The notes under the pieces were generated by a model. The model did not search any database. It saw only the letters and a list, made by a program, of their open reading frames with translations, and had not been told where the DNA came from. From Yinghuangia seranimata (lineage in GTDB: Bacteria; Actinomycetota; Actinomycetes; Streptomycetales; Streptomycetaceae): a DNA stretch of 64,000 nt. This document shows, piece by piece, positions 35,834-44,418 of this stretch (its first letter is position 1; the number at the start of each line of letters is the position of its first letter). The position numbers and the translations under genes are program-made. The stretch spans positions 186,001 to 250,000 of the forward strand of contig NZ_JASAOI010000017.1 in NCBI RefSeq assembly GCF_029953285.1. Reading direction: 5' to 3'.

Positions 35834-36247
35834 TCAGGCGGGTCGGGTGGGGTGGACGGGCCGGGCGGCGGCGTGCTCGGCGCGGGCGCGTTCGATGTCG
35901 TTGATGTGGCTCTCGGTCCAGTCGCGGATGGCCGCGATGGGTTCGCGCAGGCTGCGGCCGAGGGGGGTGAGCGCGTAGCTGACCTCGGGCGGCACGGTCG
36001 GGGTGACGGTGCGTACGACGAAGCCGTCGGCCTCGAGGAGGCGGAGGGTCTGGGTGAGCATCTTCTGCGTCACGCCCTCGACGCGGCGGCGCAGGTCGGC
36101 GTGCCGGCGCGGGCCGTCGCCGAGTGCGTCGACGACGAGGACGGTCCACTTGCTCGCGATGTGGTCGAGGACCTGGCGGGTGGCGCACTTCGCGGAGAAG
36201 ACGTCGGCGGGGAGGCCGCTGGAGGCGACGATGACGCGGGTGTCCAT
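35834..36247 (-). CDS. HxlR-family winged-helix regulator
   Basis: A 137-residue regulator. The signature is CATRQVLDHIASKWTVLVVD, then LRRRVEGVTQKMLTQTLRLL and VSYALTPLGRSLREPI. The early Cys (C21) is conserved in redox- or aldehyde-sensing members. ATG 36247 is preferred over an upstream in-frame start that adds 8 residues. It is divergent from the MarR gene at 36322 with 74 nt between them. The metallo-hydrolase downstream is a likely target. Confidence 0.9.
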   Translation of the reverse strand: MDTRVIVASSGLPADVFSAKCATRQVLDHIASKWTVLVVDALGDGPRRHADLRRRVEGVTQKMLTQTLRLLEADGFVVRTVTPTVPPEVSYALTPLGRSLREPIAAIRDWTESHINDIERARAEHAAARPVHPTRPA

Positions 36248-36285
36248 GGGTGGGAGGGTAGGGCAAAACAATCTGCTGCGGGATA

Positions 36286-36299
36286 ATCCGTTGGCGGAT
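36286..36299. promoter_or_regulatory. Inverted repeat in the HxlR/MarR intergenic region
   Basis: ATCCG-ttgg-CGGAT, 5-bp arms around a 4-nt centre, in the 74-nt gap between divergent regulator genes and just upstream of TACGCT, a -10-like hexamer for the MarR gene. It is a plausible autoregulatory operator. Confidence 0.4.
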
Positions 36300-36321
36300 C
36301 GATGGCGCTACGCTGGGGCGC

Positions 36322-36918
36322 ATGAGCGCCGACCTGAGCACCCCCGCCGCACCGGACACCGCCGCCGACTCGCCCGCCGCTGTGGGCTCCGGGGGTGCCG
36401 CCAGAGGTGCCGCCGGGGGTGCCGTCGCTGGGTCGAGCAGCGGTGACCTGCGCATGCCCGACCTCAGCTTCCTGTTCGCGCACGCCGGGCACGTCCTGGC
36501 CACCGAGATGCACGCACGGCTGGCCGAGATCGACCTGACGCCGCGCGGGCAGTGCGTCCTCACGCACGCACAGCAGGGCGAGTTCACCCAGATCCAGCTG
36601 GCGGAGCAGAGCGCGCTCGACAAGACCACGATGGTGCTCACCGTCGACGAGCTGGAGAAGCGCGGGTTGGCCGAGCGCCACCCCTCCCCCACCGACCGGC
36701 GCGCCCGCATCATCGCGGTGACGGACACCGGGCTGGCCAAGGCCGCGGAGGGCGCGCGGGTGGTCGACGAGGTGCACCGGGACGTGCTGGCCGCGATCCC
36801 GGAGGCGGAGCGCGAGGCGTTCGTCCGCAACCTGGAGCTGCTGGTCGGCGGGCGGCTGTCGACGCCGGTCGAGTCGGGGCGCCCGGTGCGCCGGGGAGGG
36901 CACACGGGCAAGGGCTGA
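36322..36918 (+). CDS. MarR-family regulator with long N-terminal extension
   Basis: A 198-residue MarR protein. Residues 1-45 are an Ala/Gly/Ser-rich, probably disordered extension. The winged helix covers about 48-150: LTPRGQCVLTHAQQGEFTQI, SALDKTTMVLTVDELEKRGL (recognition helix) and the wing ERHPSPTDRRARIIAVTDTG. Its neighbours downstream, a DHFR-fold reductase and a drug exporter, are the usual kind of MarR targets. Confidence 0.9.
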   Translation: MSADLSTPAAPDTAADSPAAVGSGGAARGAAGGAVAGSSSGDLRMPDLSFLFAHAGHVLATEMHARLAEIDLTPRGQCVLTHAQQGEFTQIQLAEQSALDKTTMVLTVDELEKRGLAERHPSPTDRRARIIAVTDTGLAKAAEGARVVDEVHRDVLAAIPEAEREAFVRNLELLVGGRLSTPVESGRPVRRGGHTGKG

Positions 36919-36977
36919 GCCCTCCGGACCCCTGTTGACCTGCGGCTTTCCCGTCGCGGGAAAATCTTCGAAGAAAT

Positions 36978-37009
36978 CCCGCCGACGCTGTCGAGAAGGC
37001 GTCGGCGGG
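36978..37009 (+). terminator. Hairpin after the MarR gene
   Basis: Perfect 11-bp stem CCCGCCGACGC (36978-36988) and GCGTCGGCGGG (36999-37009), 10-nt loop, followed by TTCG. It lies 60 nt after the MarR stop. Confidence 0.65.
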
Positions 37010-37071
37010 TTCGACGTCCCCTGTGAGAGCGCGCCGGAGCGGCGCGGCACACGGACAGACGGGACGCGGCC

Positions 37072-37662
37072 ATGACCTCGACGAACACCACCGCCGGCAC
37101 CACCACCGGCAAGCTCATCCACTTCGTGCACCAGTCGCTGGACGGGTTCATCGAGGGCCCGAACGGGGAGTTCGACTGGCCGGCCATGGGGCCGGAGCTC
37201 TCCGCCTACTCGCAGGAACTGACCGGTGGCGACAAGGTCTTCCTGTACGGGCGTCCGGTGTGGGAGTTCATGGCGGACTACTGGCCGACGGTCGAGCAGC
37301 ACTCCGACCACCCGCACGACCTGGCGTTCGCGCCGGTGTGGCGGAAGGCCGAGAAGGCCGTCGTGTCGCGGACGCTGACCGAGGACGACCGGGCCACGCA
37401 CATCATCAACACCGACGTCGCCGAGCGGCTGAACGCGATGAAGGCGGTCGGCAAGACGCTGCTGCTGTTCGGCGGCTCGAACCTGGCCGGGTTCCTGACC
37501 GAGGAGGGCGTCATCGACGAGTACCGGGTCTTCGTGCACCCGGTGCTGCTGGGCGGTGGCAAGCCGGTGTTCCAGCCGTCTGCGCTGCGGCACCGGCTGG
37601 AGCTGGTGGAGACGCGGACGTTCGACGAGCGGGTGGTGCTGCTGCGGCACCGCCGCGCCTGA
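37072..37662 (+). CDS. DHFR/RibD-C-fold reductase family protein
   Basis: A 196-residue protein of the RibD C-terminal/dihydrofolate-reductase-like family. KLIHFVHQSLDGFIEGPNGE is the N-terminal signature, GRPVWEFMADYWP follows, LLLFGGSNLAGFL binds the pyridine nucleotide, and IDEYRVFVHPVLLGGGKPVF is the family end motif. It is an NADPH-dependent reductase of unknown substrate, not a true folate enzyme. There is no coupling to its neighbours; the MFS gene begins 168 nt downstream. Confidence 0.88.
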   Translation: MTSTNTTAGTTTGKLIHFVHQSLDGFIEGPNGEFDWPAMGPELSAYSQELTGGDKVFLYGRPVWEFMADYWPTVEQHSDHPHDLAFAPVWRKAEKAVVSRTLTEDDRATHIINTDVAERLNAMKAVGKTLLLFGGSNLAGFLTEEGVIDEYRVFVHPVLLGGGKPVFQPSALRHRLELVETRTFDERVVLLRHRRA

Positions 37663-37830
37663 CCCCCTGGTCTGCACGGGCGTCGGGCCAGGGAGCGCTC
37701 GGCCCGACGCCCGCCCGTCCCGAGAAAAACAAATCCTCAAAATATCGTCTCTAACGAAACCATCTGCTAGCGTCGTTCTTGTCGCAGACCACCGGTCCCC
37801 GGACCGGTACCACCTCGGGAGACACGAACC

Positions 37831-39336
37831 ATGGCGCAGCCCGCCGGCACGGCACCGAACACGCGCGACCGCCGCGCGTACCCGCGCACCCTCGCCCTCG
37901 CACTGCTGTGCGCGGGCATGCTGATGGTGATCCTCGACGGCACGATCGTGACCGTCGCGCTGCCGTCGATCGGCGACGACCTCGGGTTCTCGCAGGCCGA
38001 CCTCGCCTGGGTCATGAACGTCTACATGATCGCCTTCGGCGGCCTGCTGCTCCTCGCCGGACGACTCGGCGACCTGTTCGGGCGCAAGCGGATGTTCCTC
38101 GCCGGGCTGGCCGTGTTCACGGTCGCCTCACTGCTGTGCGGCGTGGCCACCAACCCCGAGACGCTGCTCGCGGCGCGGTTCCTGCAGGGCGCGGGCGGTG
38201 CGATGGCGTCCGCGGTCAGCCTCGGCATGATCGTCACGCTGTACCCCGAGCCCACCGAACAGGGCAAGGCCATCGGCGCGTTCAGCTTCATCGGCGCGGC
38301 CGGCGCGTCGCTCGGACTCGTGCTCGGCGGCGTCCTCACCGAGGCGGCGAACTGGCACTGGATCTTCCTGGTCAACCTGCCGATCGGCGTCGTGACGCTG
38401 GTGCTCGCGGCGCGCGTCCTGGACGCCGACGGGACTCCTGCGGGCGACCGAGGCAAGGCGGACGTGGTCGGCGCGGCACTGGTCACCGGCGGGCTGATGC
38501 TGCTGGTGTACGCGGTGGTGAAGGCCGAGTCGTACGGCTGGAGTTCGCCGAAGACCTGGGCGCTGGTGGCGGGTTCACTTGCCCTCCTGGCCCTCTTCAC
38601 GCTCCGCCAGGCCCGCACGTCCACCCCGCTCCTCCCCCTGCGCACGTTCCGCTCCCGCAACGTGTCCGGCGCCAACGCCCTCCAAGTCCTCACCATCGCC
38701 GCGATGTTCGGCTTCCAGGTGCTCGTCGTGCTCTACATGCAGCACGTGCTGGGCTACGGCGCGGCCAAGACCGGCTGGGCGATGTTCCCGGCCGCGTTCG
38801 CCATCGGCGCCGTCTCCCTCGGCGTCTCCGCCCGCGCCATCGGCCGCTTCGGGGCCCGCAACGTGCTGGTCGCGGGACTCCTGCTGCTCACCGCGGGCAT
38901 GGCCTACCTGGCGCGCGTCCCGGTCCACGGCTCCTACGCGGTCGACCTGCTCCCCGTCTTCGTCCTGCTCGGCGGTGGCGGCCTGGTCCTCCCGGCCCTC
39001 GCCACCCTGGCCATGTCCGACGCCCGCCCCGAAGACGCGGGCGTGGTCTCCGGCCTCTTCAACACCACCCAACAAATCGGCGCCGCCCTGGGCGTGGCCC
39101 TCCTGAACACCCTCTCCACCTCCCGCGCCGACACCCTCGCCTCCCAGGGCAGGTCCACCGCCGAGGCCCTGACCGGCGGCTACCACCTCGCCTTCACCGT
39201 CGGCACGGTCCTCCTGGGCGCCTCCGCCGTCCTGGCCCTCCTGATCCTCCGCACCCCGCCCACCACCACCGTCATCGCCTCCAACCCCACCCAGGCCCCC
39301 GAACGCACCACCACCCCGGCCGTCCACGTCGGCTGA
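37831..39336 (+). CDS. DHA2 (EmrB/QacA) family drug exporter
   Basis: A 501-residue MFS transporter with about 14 helices. Motifs are LDGTIVTVALPSIGDDLGFS (D in helix 1), GRLGDLFGRKRMFL (motif A), RFLQGAGGAMASAVSLGMIV (motif B) and GAAGASLGLVLGGVLTE (motif C, antiporter type). It exports drugs or endogenous metabolites against protons. The 168-nt leader is AT-rich for this genome (37720-37780) and carries TGCTAGCGT, an extended -10-like sequence. A perfect terminator follows. Confidence 0.92.
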   Translation: MAQPAGTAPNTRDRRAYPRTLALALLCAGMLMVILDGTIVTVALPSIGDDLGFSQADLAWVMNVYMIAFGGLLLLAGRLGDLFGRKRMFLAGLAVFTVASLLCGVATNPETLLAARFLQGAGGAMASAVSLGMIVTLYPEPTEQGKAIGAFSFIGAAGASLGLVLGGVLTEAANWHWIFLVNLPIGVVTLVLAARVLDADGTPAGDRGKADVVGAALVTGGLMLLVYAVVKAESYGWSSPKTWALVAGSLALLALFTLRQARTSTPLLPLRTFRSRNVSGANALQVLTIAAMFGFQVLVVLYMQHVLGYGAAKTGWAMFPAAFAIGAVSLGVSARAIGRFGARNVLVAGLLLLTAGMAYLARVPVHGSYAVDLLPVFVLLGGGGLVLPALATLAMSDARPEDAGVVSGLFNTTQQIGAALGVALLNTLSTSRADTLASQGRSTAEALTGGYHLAFTVGTVLLGASAVLALLILRTPPTTTVIASNPTQAPERTTTPAVHVG

Positions 39337-39346
39337 CCCCGTGATC

Positions 39347-39386
39347 CAGGCCGGGCGGTGGCCGTGAGCCTCCACCGCCCGGCCTG
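39347..39386 (+). terminator. Strong hairpin after the MFS gene
   Basis: Perfect 15-bp stem, CAGGCCGGGCGGTGG (39347-39361) and its complement (39372-39386), 10-nt loop, 10 nt past the exporter stop. No T run, as usual for Streptomyces terminators. Confidence 0.8.
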
Positions 39387-39516
39387 TCCGCGCGATCCGT
39401 CGTTCCGGTTGGGAGGCCGCGACGTCCAGCGCGGCGAACCTGCTACCGTACGGAGACTTTTAGATGAACAGAATCTGAACTCCAGTTGAACTGAAGGCGG
39501 ATCCAGGAGGCGGTCG

Positions 39517-40068
39517 ATGGTCGACGCCACGGACGGGATTGGCGTACAACGAGGCGCCCCCACACCCGAGACGCACGGCGGCGAGTCGCCGAGAGCGCGC
39601 CTGAACCGGGAGTACGCCGAGCTCCTCCAGGAAGTGCGCATCGCCCAGGGCGGGATCCAGATCATGTTCGCCTCGCTGCTCGCGCTCGGCGTCACTCCGG
39701 CGTTCACCCGCGGCGACACTTTCGAACGCGTCGCCTACTGCGCCTCCCTCCTCTGCGCCGTCGGCGCGGCCGGGACCCTCATGGCTCCCGCCGTCCTCCA
39801 CCGCCTGATGCACGGCCGCGGCCTGAAGCGCGAACTCATCACCGCCGCCCACCGCTACCTGCTCACCGGCATGTGCTTCCTCGCCCTCGCCATCAGCCTG
39901 GCCCTGGTCGTGACCCTCGACTTCGCCCTCGGCCTCCTCCCCGCCCTCGTCGGCGGCACGGCGGCCCTCACATGGTTCGCGGCGATGTGGCTCCTGACCC
40001 CCGTCCTCACCCGCAACCGCGCCGAAGCCGCCCGCAACCGCACGGAGTTGGCACCGGACACGAGGTAG
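39517..40068 (+). CDS. DUF6328 family membrane protein
   Basis: A 183-residue protein. The N-terminal acidic region leads to LNREYAELLQEVRIAQGGIQ, the family signature, followed by four hydrophobic helices (about 48-66, 70-95, 115-138, 142-162) and a short basic tail. This matches the four-helix DUF6328 family of actinobacteria, whose function is unknown. The ATG at 39517 has CCAGGAGG upstream. A gene-free region with structured repeats follows. Confidence 0.82.
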   Translation: MVDATDGIGVQRGAPTPETHGGESPRARLNREYAELLQEVRIAQGGIQIMFASLLALGVTPAFTRGDTFERVAYCASLLCAVGAAGTLMAPAVLHRLMHGRGLKRELITAAHRYLLTGMCFLALAISLALVVTLDFALGLLPALVGGTAALTWFAAMWLLTPVLTRNRAEAARNRTELAPDTR

Positions 40069-40160
40069 CCCCCGCTCCGCGCCACCAGCCCCCCGTCGCC
40101 CGACGCGGCCAAGAGCCTCGCCGCGCTCCAAAGACCGCCTCTTGGAAGCTCCCCTGGTGA

Positions 40161-40830
40161 GCTCGCGGCCCGAGCCGGTCGGTCTTGCGCGAACGCGATA
40201 CCTGCTGATGCACAGCAAACACAGGGACCGCACCGCGCCATCAGGCCCGGCGATACTCAAAGACCCGCACGGGTAGGCCGGTTGGAGTGCGCTCAACACA
40301 CGCTCGAACCACACCAGGATTACGCGACGCGGCCCAGGGCCGCGTCGCGGTAGAACCCGCTGCCAACAGGCTGCCAACCCGCGCCGCAACGACCAGATCT
40401 GTGAAAATTCGCAGATTTCCGCGCCGCGCCATCCGGCGCGGCGCGGCCAAAAGCCCCACGTACGTACACCGGTGGGCCAGAAACTGCCGCCCGCTGCTCA
40501 GCGCGCTGCGCGCGCGACCGGCGGGGCTCGTGGCCCGAGCAGGTTGGTGTTCTTGCGCCGCCGCCCTGGTCGGGCGGCGGCGCGCCAAAACCCCATGGGG
40601 TACGTCGCCCAACGCGCGCTTCGCGCCGTCGAGGCGGGGTGCATAGCCTGCACCGACGCCCGCTTGCGCGATGAGACCCGAACGTGCGGGAACGAACCTC
40701 GGATCCGATCAGCACATGTCCCCGGAGGCACAACGCGAGGTTCCGCGCCGCGCCGGACGGCGCGGCGCGGCGCGGTCCCAACACCCAGCTAGGTACGCCG
40801 GTTGGACCCACGTGATGTCCCCGCAGAACC
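40161..40830. repeat. Cluster of five structured GC hairpin repeat units
   Basis: I see no gene at 40069-41280. Five units each begin with a GC stem-loop: about 40231-40252 (imperfect), 40323-40349 (13-bp perfect stem), 40421-40444 (10-bp), 40555-40583 (12-bp) and 40743-40770 (12-bp). Four are followed by related sequence of the form CCAAA-n-ACCC...GGGTACG-CCGGTTGG, where the second stem pairs with different bases in each copy. A direct repeat of GCTCGYGGCCCGAGC type also occurs at 40161 and 40526. Spacing is irregular (about 90-190 nt). Function unknown. Confidence 0.6.
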
Positions 40831-40889
40831 ACATCACGGTGACGCCGTCGTCAACCGCAAAGGACCCGTTCGTACAACCATCAGAGTTG

Positions 40890-41022
40890 CGGGGGGGGGC
40901 CGGGGGGGGGGCCCCCCCCCGGGGGGGGGGGGGGGGGGGGGGTGTTTATAACAGCCAGGGGGGTGGGCCCCCCCGGCGGGGGGGGGGGGGCGCCCCCCCC
41001 CCCCCCCCCCCCCCGCCCCGGG
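40890..41022. other. G/C homopolymer tract, probable assembly artefact
   Basis: About 130 nt consisting almost only of long G and C runs (up to about 22 nt), interrupted once by TGTTTATAACAGCCA. Such a mosaic is unlike the rest of the window and is typical of a low-quality read end or a faulty join. The true distance and content between 40885 and 41030 should be treated as unknown. Confidence 0.75.
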
Positions 41023-41280
41023 TCTAGGCGTGACGGTTGTGCAGGTTAACCAACGGCGCGTGGTGCGACGAGCCGGCGGAGTGAGCTCTCGGAACGGGCC
41101 GGTTGCACTGCCGACGGGTAGAGGAACCGGTCTCACTCCAGACCGTCGGTCACCCGTGGTCGTCACTCGATCGGCTGAACAGAGCCGATTGCGCGTTGTC
41201 GCAACACCCCACTCTTGCTCTGGCCGCCGTGCCACCGAGAACATCGAACGAATCACAGCCAACCGACCAGAGGGGGAGCA

Positions 41281-41484
41281 GTGAAGCTGACCGAGCTCGA
41301 CAGCGAGTGCGAGACCGGGCCGTGTCCGACGATCTACTTAACGGACACTGGTGAGCTAATCGTGCAGGGATTCAAGGTCGACGATCCGGAGGCACTGGCC
41401 ACGATGCAGCTTCCGGAGAGCGAGTCGGCCGTGCGGATCCCTGTTGCTCTTCTCAAGCGGGTGGCTCGTGACCATCTCGCCTGA
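41281..41484 (+). CDS. Small acidic protein of a DUF6879/XRE/DUF397 cassette
   Basis: A 67-residue acidic protein beginning MKLTELDSECETGPCPTIYL, with C10 and C15. It starts at GTG 41281 after GAGGGGGAGCA. Its 3' end overlaps the next gene by 17 nt, so the two are co-translated. The same small protein commonly precedes DUF6879 proteins in streptomycetes. Function unknown. Confidence 0.75.
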   Translation: MKLTELDSECETGPCPTIYLTDTGELIVQGFKVDDPEALATMQLPESESAVRIPVALLKRVARDHLA

Positions 41485-41989
41485 GGCGTTCGGAGCTCTG
41501 TTCGACTCCTTTCACCGTGAGGCCTTTCGGCTCGAAACCCTGGACGACTACACAGGGTCTTCGAGTGCCGAGTACCTGCGGGCCTACTTCGCCGGCGAGC
41601 CCATGCCGGAGGGCTATAACGCCGGATGGCTGGCCCAGGTCCGCGGCAACACGGACGCCGGTCGGCGCATGTACCGGGTCCACGTCGTGACCCGACCGCT
41701 CTCCGACTACCTTCGGTACGAGCTGGATTGGGGCTACCGGACGAACATCACGGCCGGCGAGGAGTTTTTCATTCTCGACCTGACGGAACAGCCCAATCCA
41801 CTCGAAGGCGTACCGGACTACTGGATGTTCGATGACACGTCCGTGGTCTCGATGACGTACGACCAGCACGGAGTCTTTCTCGGTGCCGAGTTGGAAGCCG
41901 ATCCGGCAAAGTGGCAGCACTGGCGGGACGTGGCCGTGAGCCATGCTGAGCCGTTCACTGACTGGTGGGAGCGGTACGGGACGGCGTGA
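41468..41989 (+). CDS. DUF6879 family protein
   Basis: A 173-residue soluble protein with FDSFHREAFRLETLDDYTGS near the N-terminus, YRVHVVTRPLSDYLRYELDW in the middle and VFLGAELEADPAKWQHWRDV towards the end, the pattern of the DUF6879 family. No catalytic motif is evident. GTG 41468 lies within the preceding gene; the stop overlaps the regulator start (GTGA). These genes usually accompany an XRE/DUF5753 regulator, as here. Confidence 0.8.
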   Translation: MTISPEAFGALFDSFHREAFRLETLDDYTGSSSAEYLRAYFAGEPMPEGYNAGWLAQVRGNTDAGRRMYRVHVVTRPLSDYLRYELDWGYRTNITAGEEFFILDLTEQPNPLEGVPDYWMFDDTSVVSMTYDQHGVFLGAELEADPAKWQHWRDVAVSHAEPFTDWWERYGTA

Positions 41990-42798
41990 AAGGCAACATC
42001 GGCGGCACGTTGCGAGAGCTGCGCCAGGCGAGCGGGAAAGAAGCCAAGGCGGTGGCCCGCAGTGCTGCGATGTCCGCGTCCAAGCTGAGCCGGATCGAGA
42101 CCGGCAGGCTTGTCCCGAGTGCGATGGACGTCGACCGCATCCTGACGGCACTCGGCGTCTCTCCCGAGATACGAACCCGGTTGACCGAGCTGGCCCGCAA
42201 AGAGGCCACAGAAGCCACCGCGTGGCGCCTGTACCGGCGCGCCGGGCTCCACCATCACCAGGAAGCCATTGGTGCCGTCGAGGCAGAGACGGCGGTTCAA
42301 CGGGTATTCCAGCCGTCCTGCATTCCCGGCCTGTGTCAGACGCCGGAGTACGTGCGGGGCATCCTGGCTCCGAAGGCACTGAGCGACGACGTCCTCGCCC
42401 GCACCGTAGGGGCCAGGCTCGAGAGGCAAGAGGTTCTGTACGACCCGGCCAAGTCGTTCCGCTACCTGATCACCGAATCGGTGCTCCGCTGGCGGCTGCT
42501 GCCCGCTCCGGCCATGGCAGTACAGCTTGATCGGCTGATCACGCTGTCCCGGCTCCCGAACGTCTGGATCGGGGCGGTACCGCTCTCAGCGCCCATGACC
42601 GAGGTGCCGACGTCGTCCTTCGTGATCTTCGACAGCCGCATGGTGATCGTGGAGATCCCCCACGCGGAGATCACCACCAGCGAGCCGAAAGACGTCGAGC
42701 TGTACCTGGCGAAGTTCGAACGCTTCGAGCAGACGGCCGTTACCGGCGAAGAAATGCGCGCCCTGGTCGGCGGCATCCGGGACGAGTTTTTGCGGTAA
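41986..42798 (+). CDS. XRE helix-turn-helix regulator with DUF5753 domain
   Basis: A 270-residue regulator. The HTH (about 6-62) reads LRELRQASGKEAKAVARSAA and SASKLSRIETGRLVPSAMDV. The DUF5753 domain (about 90-265) contains IPGLCQTPEYVRGIL, ESVLRWRLLPAPAMAVQLDR and PTSSFVIFD. It starts at GTG 41986, overlapping the previous stop; GTG 41965 is possible. Such regulators pair with DUF397 proteins in Streptomyces (for example the BldB/WhiJ-type systems), and a DUF397-like gene follows at 42946. Confidence 0.9.
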   Translation: MKGNIGGTLRELRQASGKEAKAVARSAAMSASKLSRIETGRLVPSAMDVDRILTALGVSPEIRTRLTELARKEATEATAWRLYRRAGLHHHQEAIGAVEAETAVQRVFQPSCIPGLCQTPEYVRGILAPKALSDDVLARTVGARLERQEVLYDPAKSFRYLITESVLRWRLLPAPAMAVQLDRLITLSRLPNVWIGAVPLSAPMTEVPTSSFVIFDSRMVIVEIPHAEITTSEPKDVELYLAKFERFEQTAVTGEEMRALVGGIRDEFLR

Positions 42799-42945
42799 CA
42801 GGCAACGATCTGGATGGCGGCCCGAGGCCGACCTACGGTGAGTTCCCGTCAGCGCTGACGGCTCATCAATCCATCCAGACATTCCGCCCGATTCGGGGGC
42901 GGGGCAGGGCTCTTGCCGCCCTGACAGCTACAGGAGGTTCCAGCG

Positions 42946-43191
42946 ATGCGTGAGCTCAACCTCTACGAGATCGAGATCCCGGACGGACTGCCCGCATACA
43001 AAGCGTGCGGCGGCAACCAGGGCGGCGGAGACGACACCGAGACGTGTCCGACGCTCCGAGAGGTGCCCGGCGTCGACGGTGGGCTGTGGATCATGGGCGA
43101 CACCAAACGCCCCGGTGCAGAGCTGCGGTTCACCACAGTCGAGCTGCTGAACGCAGGGATCGACCCGGCACGCTTCGACAAGGCCGTGTGA
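42946..43191 (+). CDS. DUF397-like small protein
   Basis: An 81-residue protein. The C-terminal half GDTKRPGAELRFTTVELLNAGI resembles the DUF397 core (strand, then W/L-containing helix), although the typical N-terminal KSSYSGG is replaced by a CGGNQGGGDD segment. It starts at ATG 42946 with CAGGAGG. DUF397 proteins act with the adjacent XRE/DUF5753 regulators, possibly as antitoxin-like or modulating partners. The assignment is moderately secure. Confidence 0.72.
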   Translation: MRELNLYEIEIPDGLPAYKACGGNQGGGDDTETCPTLREVPGVDGGLWIMGDTKRPGAELRFTTVELLNAGIDPARFDKAV

Positions 43192-43270
43192 TCCGACCCC
43201 TGACAGCCCCGGTCGCCCGGTTCCGGCAGAACGAGGCGGCCGGGGCCTCGCCGGCCCGTGAGGGGGCAAG

Positions 43271-43723
43271 GTGCAGCACCACGTTCACGGCTACCGGTGG
43301 ACCGGCCGAGGGGCCGATCTGGCAAGCGACGAAGGTCGGCGTCCGGAACACCCTGACTTCGATCCCAGGCATCCGGGCATTGCCGAAAGGAAGCGACCGG
43401 TCCTGCTGTTCCGGCAGGATGACCGGCCGCCGCTCGTCGTCCACCACTGGTTGCTGAAGCCGATCCAACCGCACGCGACGTTCGAGCACCCGAAGCAGGC
43501 CGTTGACTGGCTGGCCGATGAGTGGCGAACGTCCGGCGCCGAAGCCGCCGACCACGTAGCCGCACAGGACCGGCGGGAGTACGCCGAGGGCTCCCTGGCG
43601 CAGGGGAACGACGTGGTGTGGTCTGTGTGGATGCCTGGTGGCAACGTCGTCTACCGAGCAGCCGTCCCCTGCCCTACCCGTGGCATCCACGGCCCGGTGG
43701 TGTCGTGCCCCATTGGGCTGTGA
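43271..43723 (+). CDS. Hypothetical protein next to the DUF397 gene
   Basis: A 150-residue protein, no family recognised. It is His/Asp/Arg-rich at the N-terminus. PLVVHHWLLKPIQPHATFEH and DWLADEWRTSGAEAADHVAA are probable helices, and it ends VPCPTRGIHGPVVSCPIGL. It has no membrane segment. The start GTG 43271 follows GAGGGGGCAAG. It lies 79 nt behind the DUF397-like gene and may belong to the same regulatory cassette. Confidence 0.6.
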   Translation: MQHHVHGYRWTGRGADLASDEGRRPEHPDFDPRHPGIAERKRPVLLFRQDDRPPLVVHHWLLKPIQPHATFEHPKQAVDWLADEWRTSGAEAADHVAAQDRREYAEGSLAQGNDVVWSVWMPGGNVVYRAAVPCPTRGIHGPVVSCPIGL

Positions 43724-43749
43724 GACCAACTGCCGACAACTCGGTCCGG

Positions 43750-44223
43750 TCAGGCGGCGGTGGTGAGGGCGGTGCGGGCGAGGGGGGCGGTTGCCGGGGT
43801 GAGGGTGACCGGGGTGGTGGGCTTCGGGCGGGCGAAGACGAAGAGGCGGAGGATGGCGAAGCGGCCGATGCCGGCGAGGCCTGAGGCGGTGAGGTAGACG
43901 GCCTGGCCGGTGAGGGTGCCGGCGTTCGGGGCGACCGCGTCGAGGGCCAGCATCGCGACGGTGGTGAAGAGGTAGCAGACCACGGCGGTGCCGGTCGATT
44001 CGACGTGGACGCGCCAGCTCGCGCGGCCGTTGCGGAAGGTGAAGCGGCTGTGCAGCTCGTTCGCGAGGAGGGTCGAGACGACGGTGATGACGGCGTTCGC
44101 GACGGCCACCGACATGCCGGCGGAGAGGTACACGAGGGCCGCGCTCGAGGCGATTCCGGTGCCGCCGCCGAAGACCACGAAGCGGATGAACGACCCGATG
44201 GCTCCCGGCTGGCGGCTGTTCAC
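43750..44223 (-). CDS. GtrA family membrane protein
   Basis: A 157-residue four-helix protein of the GtrA/DPMS family: FIRFVVFGGGTGIASSAALV, NELHSRFTFRNGR (the conserved HxxxxRxxTF-like loop) and AGIGRFAILRLFVF. GtrA proteins flip or support polyprenyl-phosphate-linked sugars for wall glycan decoration. The GTG at 44223 with GGGAGCA upstream is the better start; an in-frame ATG at 44271 adds 16 residues. No glycosyltransferase is directly adjacent. Confidence 0.85.
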   Translation of the reverse strand: MNSRQPGAIGSFIRFVVFGGGTGIASSAALVYLSAGMSVAVANAVITVVSTLLANELHSRFTFRNGRASWRVHVESTGTAVVCYLFTTVAMLALDAVAPNAGTLTGQAVYLTASGLAGIGRFAILRLFVFARPKPTTPVTLTPATAPLARTALTTAA

Positions 44224-44418
44224 TGGTGTGCTCCCTCGTCCCCTGGCGGCCCCGTTGTCCGCGTGCCTCAAATCTAGAAATTGAGGCTCGTCGGCCCCAT
44301 GGGGGACGCTGCCGTCTTGGGGTGGGGCCAGCCCCCCTTCGGACAGGGGGGTTCAGTCACACGGCGGCGCCGGGAAATGAACTGCCGGTCTCCGCGCGGT
44401 GCTGGTCATCCTCGCGGA

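Noticed and set aside
40323-40770. CRISPR-like array
   Set aside because: Units are hairpins of differing sequence at irregular spacing (about 90-190 nt), without identical repeats or cas genes.
40323-40770. Streptomyces telomere or linear-plasmid end
   Set aside because: Palindromes are present, but no CCCGCGGAGCGGG-type terminal start or tap/tpg genes are seen, and coding sequence continues on both sides.
40885-41022. G-quadruplex regulatory element
   Set aside because: Runs of up to about 22 G or C with mixed strand polarity look like sequencing or assembly noise rather than a natural G4 motif.
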